A DNA stretch of 8,446 nt. Origin: an uncultured Actinomycetes bacterium. GTDB taxonomy: Bacteria > Actinomycetota > Thermoleophilia > Miltoncostaeales > Miltoncostaeaceae. The stretch spans positions 1 to 8,446 of the forward strand of contig CALMEC010000472.1 in the NCBI GenBank assembly GCA_937862675.1, in the 5' to 3' direction. The translations under genes were made by a program, and so were the position numbers. Of the stretch, positions 1-6,116 are shown in pieces. A model generated the notes under the pieces. That model did no database searches. It was not told the DNA's origin and saw only the letters and a list, made by a program, of their open reading frames with translations. Each line of letters begins with the position of its first letter. Within the stretch, counting starts at the first letter, position 1.

Positions 1-1
1 G

Positions 2-175
2 GGCGCCGTCGTGCGGACGGAGAGTCGTGGCGCCCACTCACGGGTTGACTTCCCCGACCGCGATGACGAGAACTGGATGAAGCACACCCTCTCGTACCTG
101 GACGGAGACGACATCCGCCTGGACTACTCCGAGGTCACCGTCACCAAATACGAGCCGCAGGTCCGTACCTACTAA
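2..175 (+). CDS. sdhA: Succinate dehydrogenase/fumarate reductase flavoprotein subunit, C-terminal end (partial)
   Basis: Only the last 57 codons are in the window; the 5' part lies to the left. The visible tail reads TESRGAHSR followed by DFPDRDDENWMKHTL, the conserved C-terminal signature of the SdhA/FrdA FAD subunit, in which the Arg of the SRGAHxR stretch belongs to the capping/substrate region. The protein oxidises succinate to fumarate (or does the reverse) and passes electrons to the iron-sulfur subunit. The frame ends with TAA at 173-175, 12 bases before the GTG of sdhB. The intervening AAGGGAG is a good ribosome binding site for sdhB, so the two genes are one operon. A Tat signal, which some type-E enzymes have on this subunit, cannot be judged because the N-terminus is absent. 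Confidence 0.93.
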   Translation, partial: GAVVRTESRGAHSRVDFPDRDDENWMKHTLSYLDGDDIRLDYSEVTVTKYEPQVRTY

Positions 176-187
176 GGGAGCCGAGAC

Positions 188-1141
188 GTGCCTTCGACGA
201 CATTCAAGATCTTTCGTTACCAGCCCGATTCTGCGGACCCGGAGCCCTACTACCAGGACTTCACCGTCGAACACGGTGAGAAGCTCACCCTGCTCGATGC
301 GATCCTCAACATCCAGAACGAGCAGGACGGCACCATCGCCGTCCGTTATTCGTGCCGCAGCGCCATCTGCGGATCCTGTGCCTGCAAGGCGGACGGACGC
401 ACCGTCCTCGCCTGCATGCAGCAGGTCGAGGAGCTGAAGGAGTGGTCCGGCGAGGACACCGTCCAGATCGATCCCATCGGCAACTTCGAGCCGATCAAGG
501 ACCTGGTGGTCGACATGACCCCGTTCTGGGAGAAGGTCAAGTCGGTCAAACCGTATCTGCTGGCGGACGGCCCGCCGCCCGAGAAGGAGCGCATCGTCCC
601 CAAGGAGGCCATGCAGCGCCTCGTCAAGGAGACCAACTGCATCCTCTGCGCCGCCTGTTACAGCGAGTGCAACTCGCTGGCCGCCGATCCCGACTTCGTC
701 GGACCCGCGGCGCTGGCCTGGGGTTACCGGTTCGCCGGTGACATCCGCGACGGCCAGCACAAGGAGCGCGCCAAGATGTACACGGGCAAGCACGGCGTCT
801 GGGCGTGCACCCGCTGCCAGTACTGCAACCAGCGCTGCCCCAAGGGCGTCGATCCGCGTGATGCCATCGAGAAGCTCGGCGCCATCTCGTTCCGCGAGGG
901 ACGCGGCATGAAGGACGCCGGTGGCCGCCACGCCGTCGGCTTCCTCTGGTCGGTGAAGACCGGCGGAAAGCTGAACGAGATCCTGCTCGCCGGCGTGACG
1001 GACCCGGTCCGCATGTCGCTCGACGTGCCGTTCTCGGCCCGCATGCTCCAGAAGGGCAAGGTCCCCGGACCGCTGCCCCACCGGGTCAAGAACCTCGACC
1101 AGGTCAAGAAGCTCGTGAAGAACGTGAAGGAGACGATCTAG
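188..1141 (+). CDS. sdhB: Succinate dehydrogenase/fumarate reductase iron-sulfur subunit, type-E form
   Basis: This 317-residue electron-transfer subunit starts at GTG 188 with AAGGGAG 7 bases upstream. The N-terminal ferredoxin-like domain binds a [2Fe-2S] cluster through Cys56, Cys61, Cys64 and Cys76 (motif CRSAICGSC...C). The C-terminal domain has Cys151, 154, 157 and 161 for a [4Fe-4S] cluster. A third motif follows, Cys207-x2-Cys210-x2-Cys213-x3-Cys217-Pro. Classical SdhB has CxxxxxC in this third motif and binds [3Fe-4S]. The additional Cys210 here is the type-E feature described for Sulfolobus-type enzymes, where a second [4Fe-4S] is bound. The protein is longer than classical SdhB (about 240-260 residues), with a roughly 80-residue basic C-terminal extension. 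It sits between sdhA and a CCG-domain gene, which fits electron flow from FAD through SdhB to the CCG subunit and quinone. Confidence 0.95.
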   Translation: MPSTTFKIFRYQPDSADPEPYYQDFTVEHGEKLTLLDAILNIQNEQDGTIAVRYSCRSAICGSCACKADGRTVLACMQQVEELKEWSGEDTVQIDPIGNFEPIKDLVVDMTPFWEKVKSVKPYLLADGPPPEKERIVPKEAMQRLVKETNCILCAACYSECNSLAADPDFVGPAALAWGYRFAGDIRDGQHKERAKMYTGKHGVWACTRCQYCNQRCPKGVDPRDAIEKLGAISFREGRGMKDAGGRHAVGFLWSVKTGGKLNEILLAGVTDPVRMSLDVPFSARMLQKGKVPGPLPHRVKNLDQVKKLVKNVKETI

Positions 1142-1144
1142 CCC

Positions 1145-2029
1145 GTGGCAAAGTCATTCGCCTACTACCCCGGCTGTATCGCGGAGTTCTCGTCCAAGGA
1201 GCTCAACGCGACCACCAAGGCCCTCGCTCCGATGCTCGACATCGAGCTCGTGCCGATGCCATCGGCCACGTGCTGCGGCGCCGGCGACATCGCCGAGGCC
1301 AAGCCGAACCTGTACCTCGCGCTCAACGTGCGCATCCTCTCCGAGGCGGAGGAGATGGGGCACGACATCCTCACCATCTGCAACGTCTGCACGATGAACC
1401 TGCGCAAGGCCAACAAGATGGTCCGCGAGGACCCGCGTCTCCTGGAGCAGGTCAACGCCGACCTGGTCAAGGCGGGAGCGCGCCCCTACTCCGGCGGCGT
1501 CGAGGTCACCCACCTCCTGTGGTACATCTCCACCGAGGAGGGCCTCTCCCTGCTCGAGAAGCAGGGCCCGCGCGGACTGAACGGCCTGCGGGTGGCGCCG
1601 TACTACGGCTGCCAGCTGCTGCGTCCGTCGTCGGTCATGGGCTTCGAGGACCCCGACAAGCCCGAGTCCATGGAGCGCCTCATCCGCGCCCTGGGCGGCG
1701 AGGTGGCCGACTACGAGGCCAAGACCAAGTGCTGCGGCTTCCCGATCGTGCTGGCGCGCGAGAAGGTGGCCCTCTCCGAGTCGCACGTCGCGCTGTCCCA
1801 GGCACGTGACGCCGGAGCGGACTGCATGGTGACCCCGTGCCCGCTGTGCCACCTGGCCATGGACGCATACCAGCGCAAGGCCGAGATCCAGAACGACACC
1901 GAGTACAACATGCCGGTGCTGCACCTTCCGCAGCTGCTCGGTCTCGCGCTCGGCCTGGGTCGTGACACCATGCTCTTCAAGAAGCACATGGTGTCGGTGG
2001 AGCCGGTCCTCCAGACCGTCGGCGTGTAG
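1145..2029 (+). CDS. Double CCG-domain (HdrB-like) subunit of type-E succinate:quinone/fumarate reductase
   Basis: This 294-residue protein has two tandem cysteine-rich CCG domains. Domain 1 has Cys11 (YPGC), Cys43-Cys44-Gly, and Cys79/Cys82. Domain 2 has Cys156 (YYGC), Cys196-Cys197-Gly, and Cys232/Cys235. The family includes heterodisulfide reductase HdrB, Sulfolobus SdhC and the SdhE/MfrE subunits of type-E succinate or methylmenaquinol:fumarate enzymes. There it replaces the haem-b membrane anchor and handles electrons at the quinone side. No long hydrophobic segments are visible, so membrane contact would be peripheral. GTG 1145 begins 3 bases after the sdhB stop, with AAGGAG at 1127-1132 inside sdhB, suggesting translational coupling. 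No fourth subunit gene follows; a hairpin terminator comes instead. An HdrB-like protein of another complex is less likely given the sdhAB neighbours. I left the symbol blank because sdhC, sdhE and mfrE are all in use. Confidence 0.92.
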   Translation: MAKSFAYYPGCIAEFSSKELNATTKALAPMLDIELVPMPSATCCGAGDIAEAKPNLYLALNVRILSEAEEMGHDILTICNVCTMNLRKANKMVREDPRLLEQVNADLVKAGARPYSGGVEVTHLLWYISTEEGLSLLEKQGPRGLNGLRVAPYYGCQLLRPSSVMGFEDPDKPESMERLIRALGGEVADYEAKTKCCGFPIVLAREKVALSESHVALSQARDAGADCMVTPCPLCHLAMDAYQRKAEIQNDTEYNMPVLHLPQLLGLALGLGRDTMLFKKHMVSVEPVLQTVGV

Positions 2030-2054
2030 CCGCTCCCCGACATACCTGCGGTAT

Positions 2055-2090
2055 CGACTCGCGCGCCGGTGATCCCGGCGCGCGAGGTCG
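2055..2090 (+). terminator. Strong GC-rich hairpin terminator after the sdh operon
   Basis: A perfect 11-bp stem, TCGCGCGCCGG at 2059-2069 against CCGGCGCGCGA at 2075-2085, has a 5-base loop. It extends by C2058-G2086 and, past a one-base bulge, by CGA/TCG out to 2055-2090. It is followed by TTT at 2091-2093 and lies 25 bases after the stop of the CCG-subunit gene. A small hairpin ATACC-tgc-GGTAT (2042-2054) lies just before it. The U-tract is short, as is common for GC-rich actinobacterial terminators. Confidence 0.75.
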
Positions 2091-2105
2091 TTTCGGGCCC
2101 GATGG

Positions 2106-2225
2106 CGGGCGTGACAGCGCTGGTGTCAGACGCCTAACAGGCGCCGAACACGACCGGCCGTGTGCCGACTGTCCGCGTGCTCACGCTGACAACGCAGGTG
2201 TCTGACACCTGAGCTGTCACGCCCG
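2106..2225. repeat. 120-bp structured inverted-repeat element with nested hairpins
   Basis: The outer arms are 30 bases each (2106-2135 and 2196-2225) and match at 27 of 30 positions; both ends carry CGGGCGTGACAGC or its complement. The right arm contains a near-perfect palindrome of its own, AGGTGTCTGACACCT (2196-2210); the left arm holds a degenerate copy (2121-2135). The 60-base core contains hairpins at 2148-2163 (ACACG/CGTGT) and 2175-2186 (GCGTG/CACGC). CGCCT-aac-AGGCG at 2131-2143 overlaps the inner end of the left arm. The whole could fold as a branched, cloverleaf-like structure. No convincing ORF crosses it. It could be a REP/MITE-like mobile element, a bidirectional terminator or a structured RNA; the sequence alone does not decide. 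Confidence 0.7.
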
Positions 2226-2290
2226 GAACCCGCGCCACACGGACACGAGGTGGTTGATTCCGCGGAAGCGTAGATGTGGAGTGCGTCACC

Positions 2291-2336
2291 GGTGGATGCG
2301 GAGCATCGTCGAGCCGCCGGGAGGCGCATCCGCACC
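2291..2336. repeat. Bulged inverted repeat upstream of the hypothetical gene
   Basis: GGTGGATGCG at 2291-2300 pairs with CGCATC (2325-2330) and, after a 2-base bulge, CACC (2333-2336). This gives a 10-bp stem around a 24-base loop. It sits about 45 bases upstream of the presumed promoter of the gene at 2394. It may be a regulatory or terminator-like structure, or chance in GC-rich DNA. Otherwise the 2226-2393 stretch holds only the -10-like site described separately. Confidence 0.3.
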
Positions 2337-2381
2337 GCCAGGGACACGCACCAGTCCGCGAGCTCCATGAGATCGACCATC

Positions 2382-2387
2382 TAAACT
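2382..2387 (+). promoter_or_regulatory. Candidate -10 element for leaderless transcription
   Basis: TAAACT fits the actinobacterial TANNNT -10 pattern and ends 6 bases before the GTG at 2394. That places the expected transcription start on or next to the start codon. There is no Shine-Dalgarno-like sequence before this GTG, which agrees with a leaderless message. No good -35 hexamer is visible at the usual spacing. Confidence 0.45.
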
Positions 2388-2393
2388 CAGATC

Positions 2394-2972
2394 GTGCCGG
2401 AGGATCTCCTACTGCTCTGCCTCGCCGCGCTCGGCGGACTCATGGCCGTGGCCTGGGGCAACCGCCGGCTGGGCTCCCCGGACGGCGACGCGATGATCGA
2501 TGCGCGCACCCAGCTTCAGGTACGGCTGGACGCCCTGCGCGCGCGAGCCATCCTCCTGCGCCGTCACCCGGGTATCACCCCGGATCTCCTCGCCACCATC
2601 GACCAGGTGATCGAGCATCAGGTGCTCATCAACGGTGACACCGCGGCGGCCGGTTCCGCCGCCGTGATCCACCGGCTCGACCTGCGGGTCGACGAGGCCT
2701 TCGTCACACTGCAGCAGGTCGGTGACGCCATCGGCGTCGACGCCCCGGCGGATGATCCGTTCGCCGGCCTGTGCTCCATCGATCCCGAGCATGGCGCCGC
2801 CACGGTCACCGCACCCGACGGCGACATGATCTGCGCCGGGTGTCTGGTGGCCATCGACTCCGGTGAGGTGCCCGAACGACGCCAGGTCAGCCGGATGGGC
2901 CATCCCGTCCCCTTCGACGCCCTCACCCGGCGCGCCGCTGCTGAGGACGCCCGCCGGTCCGCACCTCAGTAG
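2394..2972 (+). CDS. Hypothetical protein: N-terminal hydrophobic segment, C-terminal Cys/His cluster
   Basis: This 192-residue protein has no function I can name. Residues 5-21 (a Leu/Ala-rich run ending in AVAW, then NRR) look like a single membrane anchor or uncleaved signal with the bulk of the protein following it. Residues 35-115 are charged and probably helical. The C-terminal part has Cys127-SIDPEHG (His133), then Cys147-x2-Cys150, then a stretch ending GHPVPFDAL. I know this layout (C..DP.HG....CxxC...G.PVP) from uncharacterised actinobacterial proteins. It resembles a small metal-binding knuckle, but the ligands are inferred. GTG 2394 is preceded by a -10-like TAAACT and no ribosome binding site. 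The gene is convergent with the SDR gene and its stop overlaps the SDR stop by 7 bases. Confidence 0.75.
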   Translation: MPEDLLLLCLAALGGLMAVAWGNRRLGSPDGDAMIDARTQLQVRLDALRARAILLRRHPGITPDLLATIDQVIEHQVLINGDTAAAGSAAVIHRLDLRVDEAFVTLQQVGDAIGVDAPADDPFAGLCSIDPEHGAATVTAPDGDMICAGCLVAIDSGEVPERRQVSRMGHPVPFDALTRRAAAEDARRSAPQ

Positions 2973-3721
2973 GCGGACCAGCCCCGATCCACGTAGAGCG
3001 TGGCCCCGGTGACCGAGTCAGCGTCCTCGGACGCGAGGAAGACCGCGGCCCCGGTGAGCTCGTCGGCCTGCATCCAGACGCCGGGCCCGCCGAAGCGCTC
3101 ATCCGCCCGGCGCCGGTAGTCGGCGTTGTTCGCACGGAATCCGGCGTTCAGCGGCGTCTCGATGAAACCGGGGGCGATGGCGTTGACCTGGATGTTGCGC
3201 TCGCGGAGGTCGAGCGCCAGCACCTTCGTGAACATGTGAACGGCGGCCTTCGTGGCGCAATAGACGGCCGACTCGGGGAACCCGTCGTTGCCGAAGATCG
3301 ACCCGATGTTGATGATCTTCCCCCGCCCGGCGGCCTCGAAGTCCGGCAGCACCTCCTGGCAGAGGAAGAAGAGCCCCTTCAGGTTGACGTCGATCATCAG
3401 GTCGAAGTCGGCCTCGTTCGTGCCGCCCAGGGGCGACATGACGAACGCGCCGGCGTTGTTGACCAGCACGTCCACCGGCCCGAACGCGTCGTGCACCTGC
3501 CCGACGGCGTCGCCGAGCCCGGCGATGTCCCCGACGTCGCATCGCACCGCGATCGCACGCCCGCCGTCCGCGGCGATGGACTCAGCCACCGCCCGGCCCG
3601 CGTCGTGGTCGCGATTGAGGATCGCCACGGCGGCCCCCTCACGCGCGTAGCGGCGCGCCAGCGCCTCGCCGATGCCCTGGGATCCGCCCGTGACCACGAT
3701 CACCTTGCCGTCGAGTCTCAT
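2966..3721 (-). CDS. SDR-family NAD(P)-dependent oxidoreductase
   Basis: This is a 251-residue classical short-chain dehydrogenase/reductase. It has the cofactor glycine motif TGGSQGIG at residues 11-18, Asp62-Val63, NNAG at 88-91, and the catalytic tetrad Asn113, Ser141, Tyr154, Lys158 (YCATK). A PGFIETPLN segment and a usual C-terminal end (YVDRGWSAY) follow. Arg37 after the second strand (ILNRD) hints at NADP(H), which is inference. The substrate is unknown. I chose ATG 3721 because it begins at the family's normal start (MRLDGKVIVVTGG), gives the normal length and has a purine-rich GGGCAGGGG just upstream. The frame stays open to a GTG at 3826, but that extension is not SDR-like. A TGTAGCGT extended -10-like site lies at 3754-3761, and a perfect palindrome lies at 3809-3834. 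The gene follows asd on the same strand after a 153-base gap, so it is probably transcribed separately. Confidence 0.93.
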   Translation of the reverse strand: MRLDGKVIVVTGGSQGIGEALARRYAREGAAVAILNRDHDAGRAVAESIAADGGRAIAVRCDVGDIAGLGDAVGQVHDAFGPVDVLVNNAGAFVMSPLGGTNEADFDLMIDVNLKGLFFLCQEVLPDFEAAGRGKIINIGSIFGNDGFPESAVYCATKAAVHMFTKVLALDLRERNIQVNAIAPGFIETPLNAGFRANNADYRRRADERFGGPGVWMQADELTGAAVFLASEDADSVTGATLYVDRGWSAY

Positions 3722-3808
3722 GCGTGGCCCCTGCCCTCGTCGTTGACCCGTCGACGCTACAGGACGATCCCGGACATCCGTGACACCGGGGGCGGCCATC
3801 GCCATGGG

Positions 3809-3834
3809 TGAGTGAGGTGGATCCACCTCACTCA
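3809..3834. promoter_or_regulatory. Perfect 26-bp palindrome between asd and the SDR gene
   Basis: TGAGTGAGGTGGA is followed directly by its exact reverse complement, with no mismatch. A second short inverted repeat, GTGAC-c-GTCAC, abuts it at 3835-3845. It lies about 90 bases upstream of the SDR start and about 40 bases after the asd stop. A dyad of this size upstream of an SDR gene suits an operator for a dimeric repressor such as a TetR-type protein. It could equally form an 11-bp stem with a GATC loop and end asd transcription, but no T-run follows it in the asd direction. The role is inferred from position. Confidence 0.55.
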
Positions 3835-3874
3835 GTGACCGTCACCTGCCCTGTGGACGGAGACGACTCGGTGC

Positions 3875-4882
3875 TTAAAGCCAGCCCTTCGTGACGAGCG
3901 ACTCGGCGATCTGCACGGCGTTGGTGGCCGCGCCCTTGCGGAGGTTGTCACTCACGACCCACATGGCGATCCCGCGAGGGTGCGAGGTGTCCTCACGGAT
4001 GCGCCCGACGAAGACCTCGTCGGATCCGGTGGCATCGCGGGGAAGCGGGTACACGCCGTGCATCGGCTCGTCCTGCAGGATCACTCCGGGCGCCGCCATC
4101 AGGAGCTCACGCACGTGCTGCGCGGACAGCTTGTCGCGCGTCTCGATGTGCACCGACGCGGAATGCGCCTGGACGACGGGCACGCGCACGCACGTCGCGC
4201 TGACCGGCAGATCGGGGATGCCGAGCATCTTGCGGCACTCGGCGGCGACCTTGCGCTCCTCGCCCGTGTAGCCCGACTCGTCGAACGTATCGATGTGCGG
4301 AAGCACGTTGAAGGCGATCGGCTGCGGATACACGGCGGGCTCGGGCTCCCGCCCGTCCAGGTAACCACGCGACTGGGTGAGCAGCTCCTCGACGGCGGCC
4401 GTGCCGGTGCCGCTGACCGCCTGGTAGCTGGAGACGACGACCCGCTCGAGGCCGGCCGCGTTCAGGATCGGCTTGAGGGCGACCACCAGCGGGGCCGCCA
4501 ACCAGTTGGGATTGGTAATGATTGCATTAAGAACCTCTATGTCCTCTTCGGTTTCCTCGGGGGCGACTGGCGGCACGGAGGGGTCCATGCGGTAGGACCA
4601 CTAGTTGTCGATGACCACCGCGCCCGCCTCGACGGCGGCCGGCGCGAAGGTGCGCGAACGGTCGCCGCCGGCGCTGAACAGGGCGATGTGGACGCCCTCG
4701 AACGAGTCCTCGGTCAGCGTCTCGACGAAGACGGGCTTGCCGAGGTAGTCCAGCTGATGCCCGGCGCTGCGCGCGGACGCGAGAGCCCGGAGCTCGGTGA
4801 CAGGGAACCCGCGCTCCTCGAGCACGCGGAGCATGGTGCCGCCGACGGCACCGGTCGCTCCGACGACGGCGACGTTAAACAT
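3875..4882 (-). pseudogene. asd: Aspartate-semialdehyde dehydrogenase, interrupted by an in-frame TAG and lacking the catalytic Cys
   Basis: Intact Asd reduces aspartyl phosphate to aspartate semialdehyde with NADPH, the second step toward lysine/DAP, threonine and methionine. The frame begins at ATG 4882, overlapping the lysC stop by 8 bases, with the NADP-binding motif GATGAVG at residues 8-14. It runs to residue 93 (VIDN), where codon 94 is TAG (4601-4603). The same frame then continues without shift to TAA at 3875, giving 335 codons in all, near the family's usual length. The remaining motifs are present: Gln154 in YQAVSGTG, Arg233 in CVRVPV, His240 in HSASV, and DNLRKGA. The nucleophile normally found in NPNC(S/T)T is replaced by Trp127 (NPNWLAAP). 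Translation would give a 93-residue fragment and possibly one restarting at ATG 4588. Unless the sequence is wrong, this copy cannot be active and another asd should exist. Confidence 0.88.
4490..4603 (-). other. Aberrant substitution patch in asd covering the active-site cysteine
   Basis: Codons 94-131 of asd depart from the family with no net length change. The conserved NSSAxRMDP becomes N-stop-WSYRMDP, PLVVPEVN becomes PPVAPEET, and NPNCST becomes NPNWLA. Codons ending in A or T are crowded here (CCA, GAA, ATA, GTT, CTT, AAT, GCA, ATT). GC in 4501-4560 is 27 of 60, against 46 of 60 in the preceding 60 bases. Both flanks return at once to normal Asd sequence. Conserved anchors such as RMDP, PE and NPN survive inside the patch, so it is an altered version of the same segment and not an insertion. 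Confidence 0.75.
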
Positions 4883-6101
4883 TGGCCCTCCGTTCGGCCT
4901 CGTTGCTGAGATCGAACGCGTCGTGCAATGCACGCACCGCCCGCTCGACCTCGCGTCGGTCGATCACGACGGTGATGCGGATCGTCGACGTGTCGATCAT
5001 CTGGATGTTGATGCCCTCGGCCGCCAGCACCCGGAACATCTTGGCGGCGACGCCCGGCTCGGACTTCATGCCCGCCCCGACCAGCGCCACCGATCCGATC
5101 TGGTCGTTGGTCGCCATCTCCGCGTAGCCGAGTTCGTCCCGCAGGCCGGTGATGACCGACTCCGCCCTCTTCGCCTCCGCCAGGGGGACGGTGAACGACA
5201 CGTCCGTGTGCCCCTCGATGCTCCCGTTCTGGATGACGATGCCGACGTTGACCAGGGCATCGGCCAGCGCCGTGAAGAGGGCGGGGGCGCCCCCCGCCTT
5301 GTCCGCGACATGGGTGAGGGTGATCTTGGCCTCGTCGCTCCTGTGAGCGATCGCGGTAACGATGGCCTGCTCCATGTCCGGGGTCTCCTCGGTGATCCAG
5401 GTGCCCTCGTCCGGCACGAGCGACGAGCGCACGTGGACGGGCACGTTGTGGTTTCGGGCGAACTCGACGCTTCGAAGGGCCAGCACCTTCGAGCCCGCCG
5501 ACGCGGCCTCGAGCATCTCCTCGTGGCTGACGAGCGGAAGCTTGACCGCGGTGGGCTCGACGCGGGGATCGGCGCTGAACACGCCGGTGACGTCGGTGTA
5601 GATCTCGCACACGTCGGCGTCCAGGGCCGCGGCGAGCGCGACGGCGGTGGTGTCGCTGCCGCCACGTCCCAGCGTGGTGACGTCGTTCGCGGGCGAGACG
5701 CCCTGGAAGCCCGCCACCAGGACGATGTGGTCACGCGCCAGCGCGTCACGGATACGGTCGCCCCGGATCTCGAGGATCTTGGCCTTCGTGTGGGCGCCGT
5801 CGGTGAGGATGCCCGCCTGGGAACCGGTGAACGAGATGGCCCGATGGCCGAGATCCGCCAGCGCCATGGCCATGAGCGCGCAGGAGACGCGCTCACCGGT
5901 GGACAGGAGCATGTCCATCTCGCGGAGCGACGGGGTGGCCGTGATCTCGGCCGCGTCCGCGACGAGTCCGTCGGTGGTCTTGCCGCGCGCGGAGAGGACG
6001 ACGACCACGTCGTCGCCGGATTCGCGGGCGGCGGCGATGCGACGTGCGACGTTCTTGATCTTCTCGGCATCGGCGACCGACGAGCCGCCGAACTTCATCA
6101 C
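4875..6101 (-). CDS. lysC: Aspartate kinase
   Basis: This enzyme phosphorylates aspartate with ATP, the first and usually feedback-controlled step of the lysine/DAP-threonine-methionine pathway. From GTG 6101 it has 408 residues, normal for the monofunctional enzyme. It shows KFGGSS at 3-8, STGERVS at 67-73, FTGSQAGILTD at 91-101 and GRGGSDTTA at 145-153. About 140 C-terminal residues form two ACT regulatory domains (including VALVGAGMKSEPGVAA), which normally bind lysine and/or threonine. The start is uncertain. Strong GAGGAGGAG at 6117-6125 lies 9 bases from a CTG at 6107 that would begin with the family-typical MRVMKFGG; GTG 6101 and ATG 6098 are 15 and 18 bases away. The frame stays open to 6281, but the extension is low-complexity and upstream of the promoter-like site. 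It overlaps asd by 8 bases, so the two genes are translationally coupled. Confidence 0.95.
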   Translation of the reverse strand: MMKFGGSSVADAEKIKNVARRIAAARESGDDVVVVLSARGKTTDGLVADAAEITATPSLREMDMLLSTGERVSCALMAMALADLGHRAISFTGSQAGILTDGAHTKAKILEIRGDRIRDALARDHIVLVAGFQGVSPANDVTTLGRGGSDTTAVALAAALDADVCEIYTDVTGVFSADPRVEPTAVKLPLVSHEEMLEAASAGSKVLALRSVEFARNHNVPVHVRSSLVPDEGTWITEETPDMEQAIVTAIAHRSDEAKITLTHVADKAGGAPALFTALADALVNVGIVIQNGSIEGHTDVSFTVPLAEAKRAESVITGLRDELGYAEMATNDQIGSVALVGAGMKSEPGVAAKMFRVLAAEGINIQMIDTSTIRITVVIDRREVERAVRALHDAFDLSNEAERRANV

Positions 6102-6116
6102 GCGCAGGCTGATGGG

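Noticed and set aside
2126..2380. 84-codon minus-strand ORF in the gap upstream of the hypothetical gene
   Set aside because: It runs through the inverted-repeat element and has no recognisable domain or ribosome binding site. It is best explained by the high GC content.
3722..3826. N-terminal extension of the SDR protein from a GTG at 3826
   Set aside because: The extension (MDPPHSPMAMAAPG...) is not SDR-like, its start lies inside the perfect palindrome, and ATG 3721 gives the normal family start and length.
4588..4603. TAG in asd as a programmed recoding site (pyrrolysine or suppression)
   Set aside because: The position is normally a Ser in NSSAxR with no need for a special residue, and the nearby catalytic Cys is lost as well. 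No recoding structure was recognised. Damage or misassembly is simpler.
4598..4607. ACTAGT (SpeI-like) hexamer at the asd stop as a sign of engineering
   Set aside because: A single 6-base site is not evidence of construction, and no vector, marker or linker sequence adjoins it.
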